NCBI GenBank assembly: GCA_944389395.1
Contig: CALXME010000009.1
Coordinates: 1-42,600 of the forward strand
Length of the DNA: 42,600 bases
Reading direction: 5' to 3'
DNA from: an uncultured Clostridia bacterium
GTDB taxonomy: Bacteria; Bacillota; Clostridia; TANB77; CAG-508
Below, in pieces: positions 18,090-25,211 of the stretch (its first letter is position 1; each line of letters starts with the position of its first letter). The notes under the pieces were generated by a model that had not been told where the DNA came from, searched no databases, and was given only the letters and a program-made list of their open reading frames with translations. A program made the position numbers and the translations under genes.

Positions 18090-18158
18090 AAAAAAGGCAC
18101 AAAAAAAGCATAAAACATTTAAACTATTATTTTTTTTTGCTAGGATTGTATGTTTCAT
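18075..18158 (-). CDS. Leader peptide, 27 aa, upstream of the NRPS-PKS operon
   Basis: An ATG at 18158 preceded by AGAGGG at normal spacing opens a 27-codon frame that ends at TAA 18075. The peptide begins MKHTILAKKNNS and continues LNVLCFFCAFFRTEY, with four Phe and two Cys codons in the last third. Promoter, short ORF and terminator follow one another without gaps, and the stop codon lies in the terminator stem. This is the layout of ribosome-mediated transcription attenuation, known for amino-acid operons and for antibiotic-resistance genes such as ABC-F and erm types. The inducing signal is unknown. The ORF is short and chance cannot be excluded. Confidence 0.55.
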   Translation of the reverse strand: MKHTILAKKNNSLNVLCFFCAFFRTEY

Positions 18159-18189
18159 TACTTTTTCCCTCTTCTTCAATAATACCTAT

Positions 18190-18218
18190 ATTATACCATT
18201 TTTTGACTGATTTGTAAA
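18190..18218 (-). promoter_or_regulatory. Promoter of the leader and NRPS-PKS operon
   Basis: On the minus strand TTTACA (18218-18213), a 17-bp spacer and TATAAT (18195-18190) form a near-consensus sigma-A promoter. Transcription would begin near 18183, just before the leader peptide. The rest of 17898-18363 holds a second good ribosome site (AAAGGAGAGG near 18045) with only a 14-codon frame after it, which may be a remnant. Confidence 0.78.
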
Positions 18219-18363
18219 GATATTCTTATAAATTTGTCATTTTTTTATTGGATTTTTGTTTTTTTTTACCGTTCTGTATAAAAATATCTATTTATTTCTG
18301 AAACTTCTTTATTTTTGATAACATATTATAACATTTATATACCATTTATTATAATTAATTTCT

Positions 18364-18555
18364 TTATATTTCCTCTTCTTCTTCAAACCAATTAAAACTA
18401 CTAGAATTTTTATTTTTCAAATACCATTCTTTTATAGCTTGTTTTGATAGATTCTTTTTCCAACCTTTAATTTTTCTTGGATGCTTTATATTATTTGGTC
18501 TAGTCATATTCGCTAATATATCAATTGCTATTAATGTAATAGAGTTATTATCCAA
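18364..18555 (-). CDS. Small basic protein in the mobilisation remnant
   Basis: An open frame of 63 codons from TTG 18555, or 47 codons from ATG at about 18507. It overlaps the previous gene by 25 nt. The product contains PNNIKHPRKIKGWKKNLSKQ, a strongly basic stretch, and ends in an acidic FNWFEEEEEI. I do not recognise it. No clear ribosome site supports the TTG start. Its position after the relaxase-associated membrane protein suggests an accessory mobilisation gene or its tail. Confidence 0.4.
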   Translation of the reverse strand: MDNNSITLIAIDILANMTRPNNIKHPRKIKGWKKNLSKQAIKEWYLKNKNSSSFNWFEEEEEI

Positions 18556-18920
18556 CCTGCTATAATCCCTATAATTATTGCTATAAAAATTGTCTTTATT
18601 TTGAAAGTCATATTTTTCTCGTTGTATTTCTCTTCTTGATGTATAAATTCGTTCATCTTGTTCATAACAATTGTTTCCACATTCTCTATCAATTTTTCTT
18701 GTAAATCGTTCATACTGTTCTGTATTTCTTGCTTATCCTTTTTCAAAGTTATCCTTATTTCGTTTATATCTTCTGTCGCTTGTTTGTTCCAAATTATCAT
18801 TTCTGTTACTATATCTGGATCTAGTAACATATATTTCATTATTATTGGTATTTGTATTATCTCTTGTTCTTCTGGTATATCTATTTGATTTTTCTTCTTT
18901 AATTCCTCCATTGATGGCAC
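18531..18920 (-). CDS. Coiled-coil, tail-anchored protein of the mobilisation region
   Basis: A 129-residue protein starting at GTG 18920, supported by AAAGGAGGAG 7 nt upstream. Residues about 45-100 are a charged coiled coil, and the C-terminus KTIFIAIIIGIIAGWIITLL is a single membrane segment. Genes of this shape often directly follow relaxase genes in clostridial mobilisable elements; the role is not known to me. It overlaps the 3' end of the relaxase fragment by 188 nt in another frame. Of the two frames, this one has the more protein-like composition. Confidence 0.6.
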   Translation of the reverse strand: MPSMEELKKKNQIDIPEEQEIIQIPIIMKYMLLDPDIVTEMIIWNKQATEDINEIRITLKKDKQEIQNSMNDLQEKLIENVETIVMNKMNEFIHQEEKYNEKNMTFKIKTIFIAIIIGIIAGWIITLLH

Positions 18921-19419
18921 TTTCCATCTCCTCCTTTAAATATTTTTTATCATTTAATTTATTATCTCTACATTTCATTCCCTCAGGCGTTGTATAAGTT
19001 ATATATTTTCTTTTTTTAGTCCATAAAACTTGATATCCTAATTTATTCATATTCTTAAAAAATTCGGTTTTATTTTTACTTTTTTCTAATGAATAATCAA
19101 TGGCATTTGCTAATTTCATTTTCCAACTTTGTCCTTTTAATGCTACTTGATATTCATTTTTATTATATATTCCTTGATACTTTTTCTTTTCTATTATTTC
19201 TAGTCCTGCTTCTTTACAGAGTTTGCCAGAATAATCTTTTACTTTTTGCATATCATTTTTTGATTGATTAAATTTCTTTCCATTTTCAAAATTAACAGAA
19301 TTTATAATCAAATGATTATGTATATGCTCTCTATCAGCACTTGTTGCAACTAATATTTGAAAACCTTGAAAATAGTTTGCAAATTTTATTCCTAAGTATT
19401 TAATTTTGACTTTTCTATC
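18733..19419 (-). pseudogene. Relaxase (MobA/VirD2 type), N-terminally deleted
   Basis: The frame is open from 19419 to 18733 but has no proper start. It reads YLGIKFANYFQGFQILVATS, then DREHIHNHLIINSVNFENGK, which is the three-His metal motif of mobilisation relaxases (HxHxH form), and then a basic DNA-binding region. The N-terminal part with the catalytic Tyr is missing. The fragment begins inside the 3' end of a MobC stub, so a deletion has joined mobC to the middle of the relaxase gene. The final 60 residues are low-complexity (Asn/Arg-rich) and overlap the next gene, so the true end is uncertain. The gene cannot work as a nickase. Confidence 0.78.
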
Positions 19420-19499
19420 TTACTCTTTATTTTGTTATACTCTTTTTCATTTACCCTAAAATTAAAATGTCTATTTTTATTTTGTTTTTTCTCTGCCAT
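19392..19499 (-). pseudogene. MobC relaxosome protein, N-terminal stub
   Basis: ATG 19499 with AAAGGATAGG upstream gives only 35 codons: MAEKKQNKNRHFNFRVNEKE followed by a Lys-rich helix ending SKLNT and a stop. This is the usual N-terminus of MobC-type proteins that assist relaxases at oriT. The remaining roughly 80 residues are missing, and the relaxase fragment follows in another frame. Confidence 0.65.
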
Positions 19500-19648
19500 G
19501 ATTAACCTATCCTTTCGTTTTATGGGGGTTGGGTTCTCCCAATTCTTCATCTCAAATCTCTATTTTCTAGTCCATTTGTATTACAAATGGGAAGCTTGCC
19601 TAAAATAAAATCAAAAAAAATAAACTTGCTGTAATTACAAGTTTGTAC

Positions 19649-20084
19649 CTAATTTGCATATAGTCCATTTAAAAATTCTTCTGAATATTCTCTGTCTATA
19701 TACTTTTTATTTTTTATATTTCTTTTTATATTTTTATCATTTGTATCAATAGGTATTTTACAATTTTGATAATTCGTTTTATTATTTTTGTTAATGGTGT
19801 ATCCACAATTTTGATAATACCTGTTCATAACTTCTTTTAAAGGTATTATTTGTCTATTTTCTATTTCTTTCGAGTTAGATTTATAATTCATATTTATTTT
19901 TATATAGTTCTTTTTCTTTAAAGAATTTATTATTCTTGATATACTTTGTTACATTTAAAATATCAGAAAAATAATTATTAGTTGCAAAGCAATATCCTTT
20001 ATCTCTACTTAAATATATAATCATAGATAATATTATTTTTTCTTTATCAGATAATTTATCATTTATCAATATTTCTGATGGCAT
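19649..20084 (-). pseudogene. HTH replication-type protein of the mobile element, frameshifted
   Basis: The first frame starts at 20084: MPSEILINDKLSDKEKIILS, then YLSRDKGYCFATNNYFSDIL. This is the N-terminal helix-turn-helix region of replication-initiator-like proteins of clostridial elements. It breaks at about 19945. In the next frame ISRIINSLKKKNYIKINMNY continues the recognition helix and wing, and the protein runs on to 19649 (EEFLNGLYAN at the end). A loss of two bases after the VTK codons, or a gain of one, explains the break. It lies upstream of the MobC stub, in the order expected for a small mobilisable element. Confidence 0.65.
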
Positions 20085-20137
20085 CCATAATCCTTTTAAA
20101 TCTGATTTGTTTATTTTATTTCACATCATCTCCTATC

Positions 20138-20171
20138 AAAAAAAAGACTAAGTATTTATGTACCCAGTCTT
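20138..20171 (-). terminator. Terminator of the Nudix-kinase-ABC-F operon
   Basis: On the minus strand AAGACT (20171-20166) and AGTCTT (20149-20144) pair, with GGTA/TACT able to extend the stem, and a T run follows. It lies about 90 bp after the ABC-F stop. Confidence 0.7.
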
Positions 20172-20263
20172 ATCTATTATTCTTAATCTAATATATTTAT
20201 ATTTCTATAATTTTAAACATTTAGGATTTTTCCAATCTATTTCAACCTTCATTACCTATTTTT

Positions 20264-21910
20264 CTAATTTAAAATTTCTGTTCTTAATTTTTCTTTATAA
20301 TCATCATAGTTTCCTAAATAAGTTGTTACTTTTCCATCTTTAAATTCAATAGTTTTATCAGCAAATTTGTTAATAAAATATCTATCATGGCTAACAAATA
20401 GTAATGTTCCATCAAAATCTTCAATTGCGTCTTCAAGAACTTCTTTAGTTGGTATATCTATGTGGTTTGTAGGTTCATCAAAAATTAAAGTATTAATTTT
20501 TTGTTGTAAAAGTTCAGCTAATTTTACACGCATTTTTTCTCCACCTGATAAATTTCCAACTCTTTTCATTACATCATCTTGATAAAATTGAAATCCTGCT
20601 AATATTTGTCTTGCTCGTTGTTCATTTAATCCTGTGCTACTTGAAAAATACTCTAATAATTGTTGTTCTTCTTTTGGAAAAGAAATTATTTGAGGTAAAT
20701 ATCCTATTTTTACACTTGGTCCTATTTCTATCTTTCCTTCAACTGTCAAATCTTGTTCTTTTAATATAGATTTAACAAAAGTTGATTTTCCACTACCATT
20801 TACTCCAATAAGTGCTACTCTTTCTCTCGCATGAATATCTAAATCAACTCCATCAAGTATTTTTCTTCCTTCAGGTGTAGTAACAGTTAAGTCTTTTACA
20901 TAGATTACCCTTTTACTTGATTTACGTTCTTCATCAAAGCCTACATTTAATTTTTTCTGTTCTTTTGGTCTCGCGACTGCCATCTTCTTTAATCTATCAA
21001 TCTTAGTTTGTAGTGTATGAGCTCTGCCCGTCAAAGTTGAACTGTTAGTTGCCATACCTCTTTCAGCAAAATACTTTTTCTCAGCTTCTAATTTTTTAAT
21101 TAATGCCTGTTGATCTTTATAATCAGCCATTTGTTTTTCAAAATCACGTTGTTTTTCTTCTAAAAACCCAGTATAATTTGTTGAATAAACTTTTCCTGCT
21201 CCATTATCTAAATCTAGTATTTTATTGGACATTTTATCTAAAAAATATCTATCATGTGATACTATAACAGAAGCACCTTTAAATGATTTTATATAATCTT
21301 CAAGCCATTCGATTCTATCAATATCTAAATGGTTTGTAGGCTCATCTAATAAAATTAAATCTGGTTTAATTAATAAAGCCTTTGCAAGTTGAACAAGTGT
21401 CTTCTCTCCTCCACTTAAGTCATTATAACTTTGATTTAGTAAATTTTTATCTATATTAAGACCTTCAATTACCATATTTATGTTTGTTTCCATGTCATAT
21501 CCACCAGCTATAGAAAACTCTTCTACTAATCTACAATATTTTTCAAGAACCTTATTATATTCTTCTCCTTCTATTCCAGATTCCATTTTTTTCTGTAATC
21601 TAGCAATTTGTTGCTCTTTTTCTCTTAATTCAGTAAAGGCATCTTTTAATATGTCATATACAGGTCTATCATCTACAACACTAGAACCTGTTTGGTCTAA
21701 ATATGCTACTTTTGCATTTTTCTTTATACTCACTTGTCCATTATCTGCTTTTTCTAACCCTGCTATTATCTTTAGTAATGTAGATTTACCACAACCATTA
21801 GGTCCAACTATAGAAATAGATTCTCCTTCATTAAGTGAAAAAGAAACATCTTCAAAAAGTTGTCCATATCCAAAATTAGCTCCTAATTTATTGACGTCTA
21901 GTATAATCAT
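20264..21910 (-). CDS. ABC-F ATPase (ribosome-acting)
   Basis: A 548-residue protein with two ABC domains and no membrane segments. Domain 1 has GPNGCGKST (near 36), LSGGEK and LLDEPTNHLD; domain 2 has GVNGSGKST (near 370), LSGGEK and LIFDEPTNHID. The linker between them (about 245-330) is charged and helical, with YFAERGMATNSS at its turn, as in ABC-F factors that reach into the ribosomal E site. Known members rescue stalled ribosomes or displace antibiotics such as lincosamides and pleuromutilins; the subclass cannot be set here. It is the last gene of an operon with the kinase and Nudix genes (20 nt gap). It lies near the NRPS-PKS cluster but is separated from it by the mobile remnant. Confidence 0.93.
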   Translation of the reverse strand: MIILDVNKLGANFGYGQLFEDVSFSLNEGESISIVGPNGCGKSTLLKIIAGLEKADNGQVSIKKNAKVAYLDQTGSSVVDDRPVYDILKDAFTELREKEQQIARLQKKMESGIEGEEYNKVLEKYCRLVEEFSIAGGYDMETNINMVIEGLNIDKNLLNQSYNDLSGGEKTLVQLAKALLIKPDLILLDEPTNHLDIDRIEWLEDYIKSFKGASVIVSHDRYFLDKMSNKILDLDNGAGKVYSTNYTGFLEEKQRDFEKQMADYKDQQALIKKLEAEKKYFAERGMATNSSTLTGRAHTLQTKIDRLKKMAVARPKEQKKLNVGFDEERKSSKRVIYVKDLTVTTPEGRKILDGVDLDIHARERVALIGVNGSGKSTFVKSILKEQDLTVEGKIEIGPSVKIGYLPQIISFPKEEQQLLEYFSSSTGLNEQRARQILAGFQFYQDDVMKRVGNLSGGEKMRVKLAELLQQKINTLIFDEPTNHIDIPTKEVLEDAIEDFDGTLLFVSHDRYFINKFADKTIEFKDGKVTTYLGNYDDYKEKLRTEILN

Positions 21911-21929
21911 TTAATATTCCTCTCTCTTA

Positions 21930-22490
21930 CTATAATTTAAAATTATCCTTTATCATCTTTGCTACAATATCTGGACTTATATTTGTGTTATCAATTCTTA
22001 GATAATTTTTCTCTTTTATTTCATTTTCTTTTGAATTAAATCTATATTTTTTTACTGATTTCAATAAATCTTTTTCACTCCATTCTAGATTTCTCTTTGA
22101 TGGTTTATTTAAAAGTCTATTTTCCATTTTATTTCTTTTTAATCGTTCTTCTAAGTTTGCCTCTAGCTCAACAATATAAATTTGTGCATTATTATCTTTA
22201 AATATTTGAATATATTTATAAATTCTATCCCATTCTTCTTTATCATCAAAGTCCCAAGTTGTTGTAAATATTATTCCTTCTTCATCACTTTTTGCAAACT
22301 CTTTAAATATTTGTATTCTAAATTCTTCATTTAATTTTCTAAATGAATCTCTGCTATAATCAAATATCTTTGTTAATATTTCTATTGTCATATGATTATG
22401 TAATAATTTTAAATTTGTTATTTTTACTAGTTCTTGTCCTACTGTCATTTTTCCTACTGCTTGTGGTCCAGTTATTATTATAAATTTCAT
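21930..22490 (-). CDS. Small P-loop kinase-like AAA protein
   Basis: A 186-residue protein starting FIIITGPQAVGKMTVGQELV, a Walker A loop (GPQAVGKMT) like those of shikimate, gluconate and nucleoside kinases. LLHNHMTIEI follows, and a lid-like region with LEERLKRNKMENRLLNKPSK has conserved Arg residues. Probably a phosphotransferase on a small molecule. The substrate is unknown. It starts 2 nt after the Nudix stop, so it is translated in the same operon as the Nudix hydrolase and the ABC-F gene. Confidence 0.75.
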   Translation of the reverse strand: MKFIIITGPQAVGKMTVGQELVKITNLKLLHNHMTIEILTKIFDYSRDSFRKLNEEFRIQIFKEFAKSDEEGIIFTTTWDFDDKEEWDRIYKYIQIFKDNNAQIYIVELEANLEERLKRNKMENRLLNKPSKRNLEWSEKDLLKSVKKYRFNSKENEIKEKNYLRIDNTNISPDIVAKMIKDNFKL

Positions 22491-22492
22491 TT

Positions 22493-23035
22493 TTATTCAC
22501 CTAAAATTTGCTTTCTTTTATTTTTTAATAAATTTATTTCTCTATAAAAGTCCTCATCATCCCAATTACAAAAAGTATAATTAGAATCATTCTTTCTTTT
22601 GATTAATTCCATATCTTCAATTGTAACATACTTAACTTCTGCTACTTCTTCTTTTTGTAATATATAATCTTTTATTTTATAATTAACTACAAAAATAAAA
22701 TTATACCCAAATCGTTTGTTTTTATCATTACTTTTATAAATATCTACAATTTTAATTTGTTCTTTTGGAATTTCAATTCCTAATTCTTCTTTTACTTCTC
22801 TAAATATAGCTTCTTCAACAGTTTCTCCTGCATCTACTTGTCCTCCAGTTTTAGCCCATTTATTTGGGTTTCTTACTTTATTAGCTGTTCTTTTTTGTAA
22901 AAGAACAGCTCCTTTTTCATTCATTATCCAACAAGAAACTGTCCTTCTCCATAGTCCTTTACTATATGCTACCCACCTATCTTCCACTTGTCCGGTTAAT
23001 TTATTATTTTCATCTACAATATCTACTAATTCCAT
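22493..23035 (-). CDS. Nudix hydrolase
   Basis: A 180-residue protein. The Nudix box GGQVDAGETVEEAIFREVKE followed by ELGIEI matches G-x5-E-x7-R-E-U-x-E-E-x-G-U at about residues 64-89. The N-terminus ELVDIVDENNKLTG and the WRRTVSCWIMNEKG region resemble the isopentenyl-diphosphate isomerase-like and YfcD-like Nudix group. The substrate is a nucleotide or other diphosphate and cannot be told from sequence. The ribosome site AGGAGT precedes the ATG at 23035. First gene of the three-gene operon that ends with ABC-F. Confidence 0.9.
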   Translation of the reverse strand: MELVDIVDENNKLTGQVEDRWVAYSKGLWRRTVSCWIMNEKGAVLLQKRTANKVRNPNKWAKTGGQVDAGETVEEAIFREVKEELGIEIPKEQIKIVDIYKSNDKNKRFGYNFIFVVNYKIKDYILQKEEVAEVKYVTIEDMELIKRKNDSNYTFCNWDDEDFYREINLLKNKRKQILGE

Positions 23036-23096
23036 GTGATACTCCTTTTCTTTTTTCTTATTTTATCATCATGTCTTCTCACTTTCAACAAAAATC

Positions 23097-23127
23097 AAAA
23101 AAATTGCAAACTTTTACATCTGCAATT
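23097..23127 (-). terminator. Terminator after the truncated cwlD
   Basis: On the minus strand AATTGCA pairs with TGCAATT around a 12-nt loop, followed by a T run. It separates the cwlD fragment from the Nudix operon. Confidence 0.65.
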
Positions 23128-23135
23128 ATTTTTTT

Positions 23136-23152
23136 ATAAAGGAATAGTTACT
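23136..23152. repeat. 17-bp match to the recombinase upstream region
   Basis: ATAAAGGAATAGTTACT here is the exact reverse complement of 1497-1513, in front of the serine recombinase. It lies 8 bp beyond the stop codon that truncates cwlD. Confidence 0.5.
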
Positions 23153-23159
23153 TTTTAAC

Positions 23160-23375
23160 TTAATGCAGTAAGCTAACCCCTTCATCTGGAACTCCATGTC
23201 CTGCATCCACCACTATAGTTTTTCCAGAAACTGGTGTTGCAGTAGTAGGAATCGTATTTTGTGTATTTATATGAGCTTCCTTTTGACTAGTTGCAATTTG
23301 AAATGAAAAAGCAAACATAGCAATAAAAATACATGCTAAAATAATTTTAATTCTTTTACCTGTAATCACTAACAT
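23160..23375 (-). pseudogene. cwlD: N-acetylmuramoyl-L-alanine amidase (CwlD-like), truncated
   Basis: The start is ATG 23375, with GAGGAG 7 nt upstream. The frame gives 71 residues: a short basic N-terminus, one hydrophobic segment (ILACIFIAMFAFSFQIA), a spacer and then TIVVDAGHGVPDEGVSLLH. The DAGHG-x-P-D-E motif is the start of the amidase_3 catalytic domain and holds the first zinc His. The remaining about 150 residues, with the other zinc ligands and catalytic Glu, are absent, so the product cannot be active. CwlD normally makes muramic-delta-lactam in the spore cortex. The break coincides with the 17-bp repeat at 23136, which suggests insertion or deletion there. No 3' part is seen in the window. 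Confidence 0.75.
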
Positions 23376-23440
23376 AAAAAAACTCCTCACAAATTTAGTA
23401 TCCATTACTAAATATATGCTAGAGTTTTCTTTATATACCT

Positions 23441-24364
23441 TTATTTCCTACGATCTACTGCATAACTACTTCCCATAACAGATTTAGCAGCATGCTTTAC
23501 TTGTCCACCAACTTCTCCTATTTCCAATATATTGCTAAATCTACCGACATCAGCAACAACAACACCTATTGATATTGAAGTCAAAGGAAATTGTTCAATA
23601 ATACCTTTTCTATTAGCCACTTCTATATATCCCTTTTCCAAATCTCTTTCTGTAAAAAATTGTCCTACTTGACTATCAAACATTGCAATTATATTTTGAC
23701 AAATCTTCTCACAGTTTGTAGTTGGTAAAATTGCTACAAAATCATCTCCTCCTACATGCCCTACAAAAACGCCTTCATCTAAATTACTATGTACACCTTT
23801 TAAAATAACTCTGGCTGTAAATTCGATAATTTGATCTCCTTTTAAGAAACCATACACGTCATTATATGCTTTAAAATTATCCAAGTCAAAATATAACATT
23901 GAAAAAGCTTCTTTGTTTAATAATCTCTTTTTCAATTCAGCATGAATTTGTACATTTCCTGGCAATCCAGTTAAAGGACTAATTCTTCTATTAATTGATA
24001 ACAATCTATTTAAGTTTTTAACAGTATAATACAAATATTCTTCATCCACTGGTTTTTTTATATAATATTCTATGGATTCTTGTAAAATTTTCATTCTATG
24101 ATGTTTATCTCCATTAGAAGAAACAACAATTACAGGTGTAATGGTATTATCTTCATCTCGTCTAATTTGCCTACATAATCCTACGACATCCCTATCAATA
24201 GCATCTTCATTAATGACAATAAGAGAAGGTATGTTTTTTAATGCAATATCAATTTGTTCTGACTTTACACTAATAAATTTATAATCTTTATCATTTTTAA
24301 ATAATTCTCTAAAAATAACGATAGAAGAATCATCATCATCAATAATATAAATTTCTTGAATCAT
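23441..24364 (-). CDS. REC-GGDEF protein (diguanylate cyclase-like)
   Basis: A 307-residue protein. The N-terminal receiver-like domain (about 1-120) keeps the acidic pair in IYIIDDDDSS and the Lys in EYYIKKPVDEEY. The phosphorylated Asp position reads Asn (LIVINED), so it may not be phosphorylated in the usual way. The C-terminal GGDEF domain (about 135-300) has PLTGLPGN, YFDLDNFKAYND and the active-site loop GGDDF in place of GGDEF. It would make c-di-GMP if active; the inhibitory RxxD site is not evident. It shares a 4-nt ATGA overlap with the membrane protein gene upstream, so the two are translated together. Confidence 0.88.
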   Translation of the reverse strand: MIQEIYIIDDDDSSIVIFRELFKNDKDYKFISVKSEQIDIALKNIPSLIVINEDAIDRDVVGLCRQIRRDEDNTITPVIVVSSNGDKHHRMKILQESIEYYIKKPVDEEYLYYTVKNLNRLLSINRRISPLTGLPGNVQIHAELKKRLLNKEAFSMLYFDLDNFKAYNDVYGFLKGDQIIEFTARVILKGVHSNLDEGVFVGHVGGDDFVAILPTTNCEKICQNIIAMFDSQVGQFFTERDLEKGYIEVANRKGIIEQFPLTSISIGVVVADVGRFSNILEIGEVGGQVKHAAKSVMGSSYAVDRRK

Positions 24365-25152
24365 TTTTTTATCTCCTTTTTTCGTAATTCTATTTTTTTG
24401 TTTAGGACTTCTGAAATTTCTTTTGTATTAATTACTGGGAATGCTTTTTTTAATCGATACACTCTTCTATATAATCTTCTTAAAATTCTATCACGCTTTT
24501 TCTTTAATTCTTCAACTATTGTCTGTACATTTTCTGATTTGGAGAGCTTTTCAAGTTTATTTGATTTATCTGTTTTCTTAATTTCCTGTAATTTTTCTTT
24601 AATTTGTTGATTTAAGTTTTCTATTTTATCTAATGTTGCTTTTATATTTTTTACTTTAACTACACTTATTATAAAATCAATTGTAAATAAAATCATAAAA
24701 ATAGATATCACAATCTTTAAAGTAAGTACATCAACATATCCAATAAGCATTTCTATAAAAGGATGTATATAATATATAAATAAAACTCCTAAAATTCCCC
24801 AACATATAGAATTTGTTAAACAAATTCTTCCTTGAAAATTAAATTTTTGGTCTGAATAATCCCAATATTTAGTCTTAAATATTTTTTCTAGTAATACTCC
24901 TACTGCATACTCCCATAATGTTAATATTATTATTGATGCAAAAAATAAAATTACCCAATTTATTGCAAATCTTTGCAATAATACTAGCATTATAATAGCT
25001 CCAAAGCCATATATCGGGCAAAAGGGCCCATTTAAAAAACCTGTGTTAATTATTTTCTTTTCTGCTATTGATCTAACAATACTTTCCATTATCCATCCTA
25101 AAAAAGAATAAATAGAAAAGTATGTTATTAATTCGAAAATATATATATTCAT
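24361..25152 (-). CDS. Putative ABC transporter permease, CmpB family membrane protein
   Basis: A 263-residue protein with about six membrane segments in the first 165 residues, followed by a cytoplasmic coiled coil rich in Lys and Glu. The N-terminal segments contain FSIYSFLGWIMESIVRSI, GFLNGPFCPIYGFGA and KYWDYSDQKFNFQGRICL, the signature of the PF06541 family (annotated as CmpB-type permease). The true function of this family is unclear. The stop overlaps the start of the GGDEF gene by 4 nt, suggesting a membrane sensor or anchor for the c-di-GMP protein. Confidence 0.82.
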   Translation of the reverse strand: MNIYIFELITYFSIYSFLGWIMESIVRSIAEKKIINTGFLNGPFCPIYGFGAIIMLVLLQRFAINWVILFFASIIILTLWEYAVGVLLEKIFKTKYWDYSDQKFNFQGRICLTNSICWGILGVLFIYYIHPFIEMLIGYVDVLTLKIVISIFMILFTIDFIISVVKVKNIKATLDKIENLNQQIKEKLQEIKKTDKSNKLEKLSKSENVQTIVEELKKKRDRILRRLYRRVYRLKKAFPVINTKEISEVLNKKIELRKKEIKK

Positions 25153-25176
25153 TCTAATATTTTCCCCTTTTCAAAC

Positions 25177-25204
25177 AAGACATAAGTTTTTAAGCTTATG
25201 TCTT
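25177..25204. terminator. Hairpin terminator
   Basis: AAGACATAAG (25177-25186) pairs exactly with CTTATGTCTT (25195-25204). It lies between the repeat protein ending at 25212 and the CmpB-family gene, so it may limit read-through. Confidence 0.6.
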
Positions 25205-25211
25205 TTGTCAA

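Noticed and set aside
20264..21910. ABC-F as a proven self-resistance gene of the NRPS-PKS cluster
   Set aside because: A mobile-element remnant separates them and ABC-F factors are common housekeeping genes. Kept only as a hypothesis.
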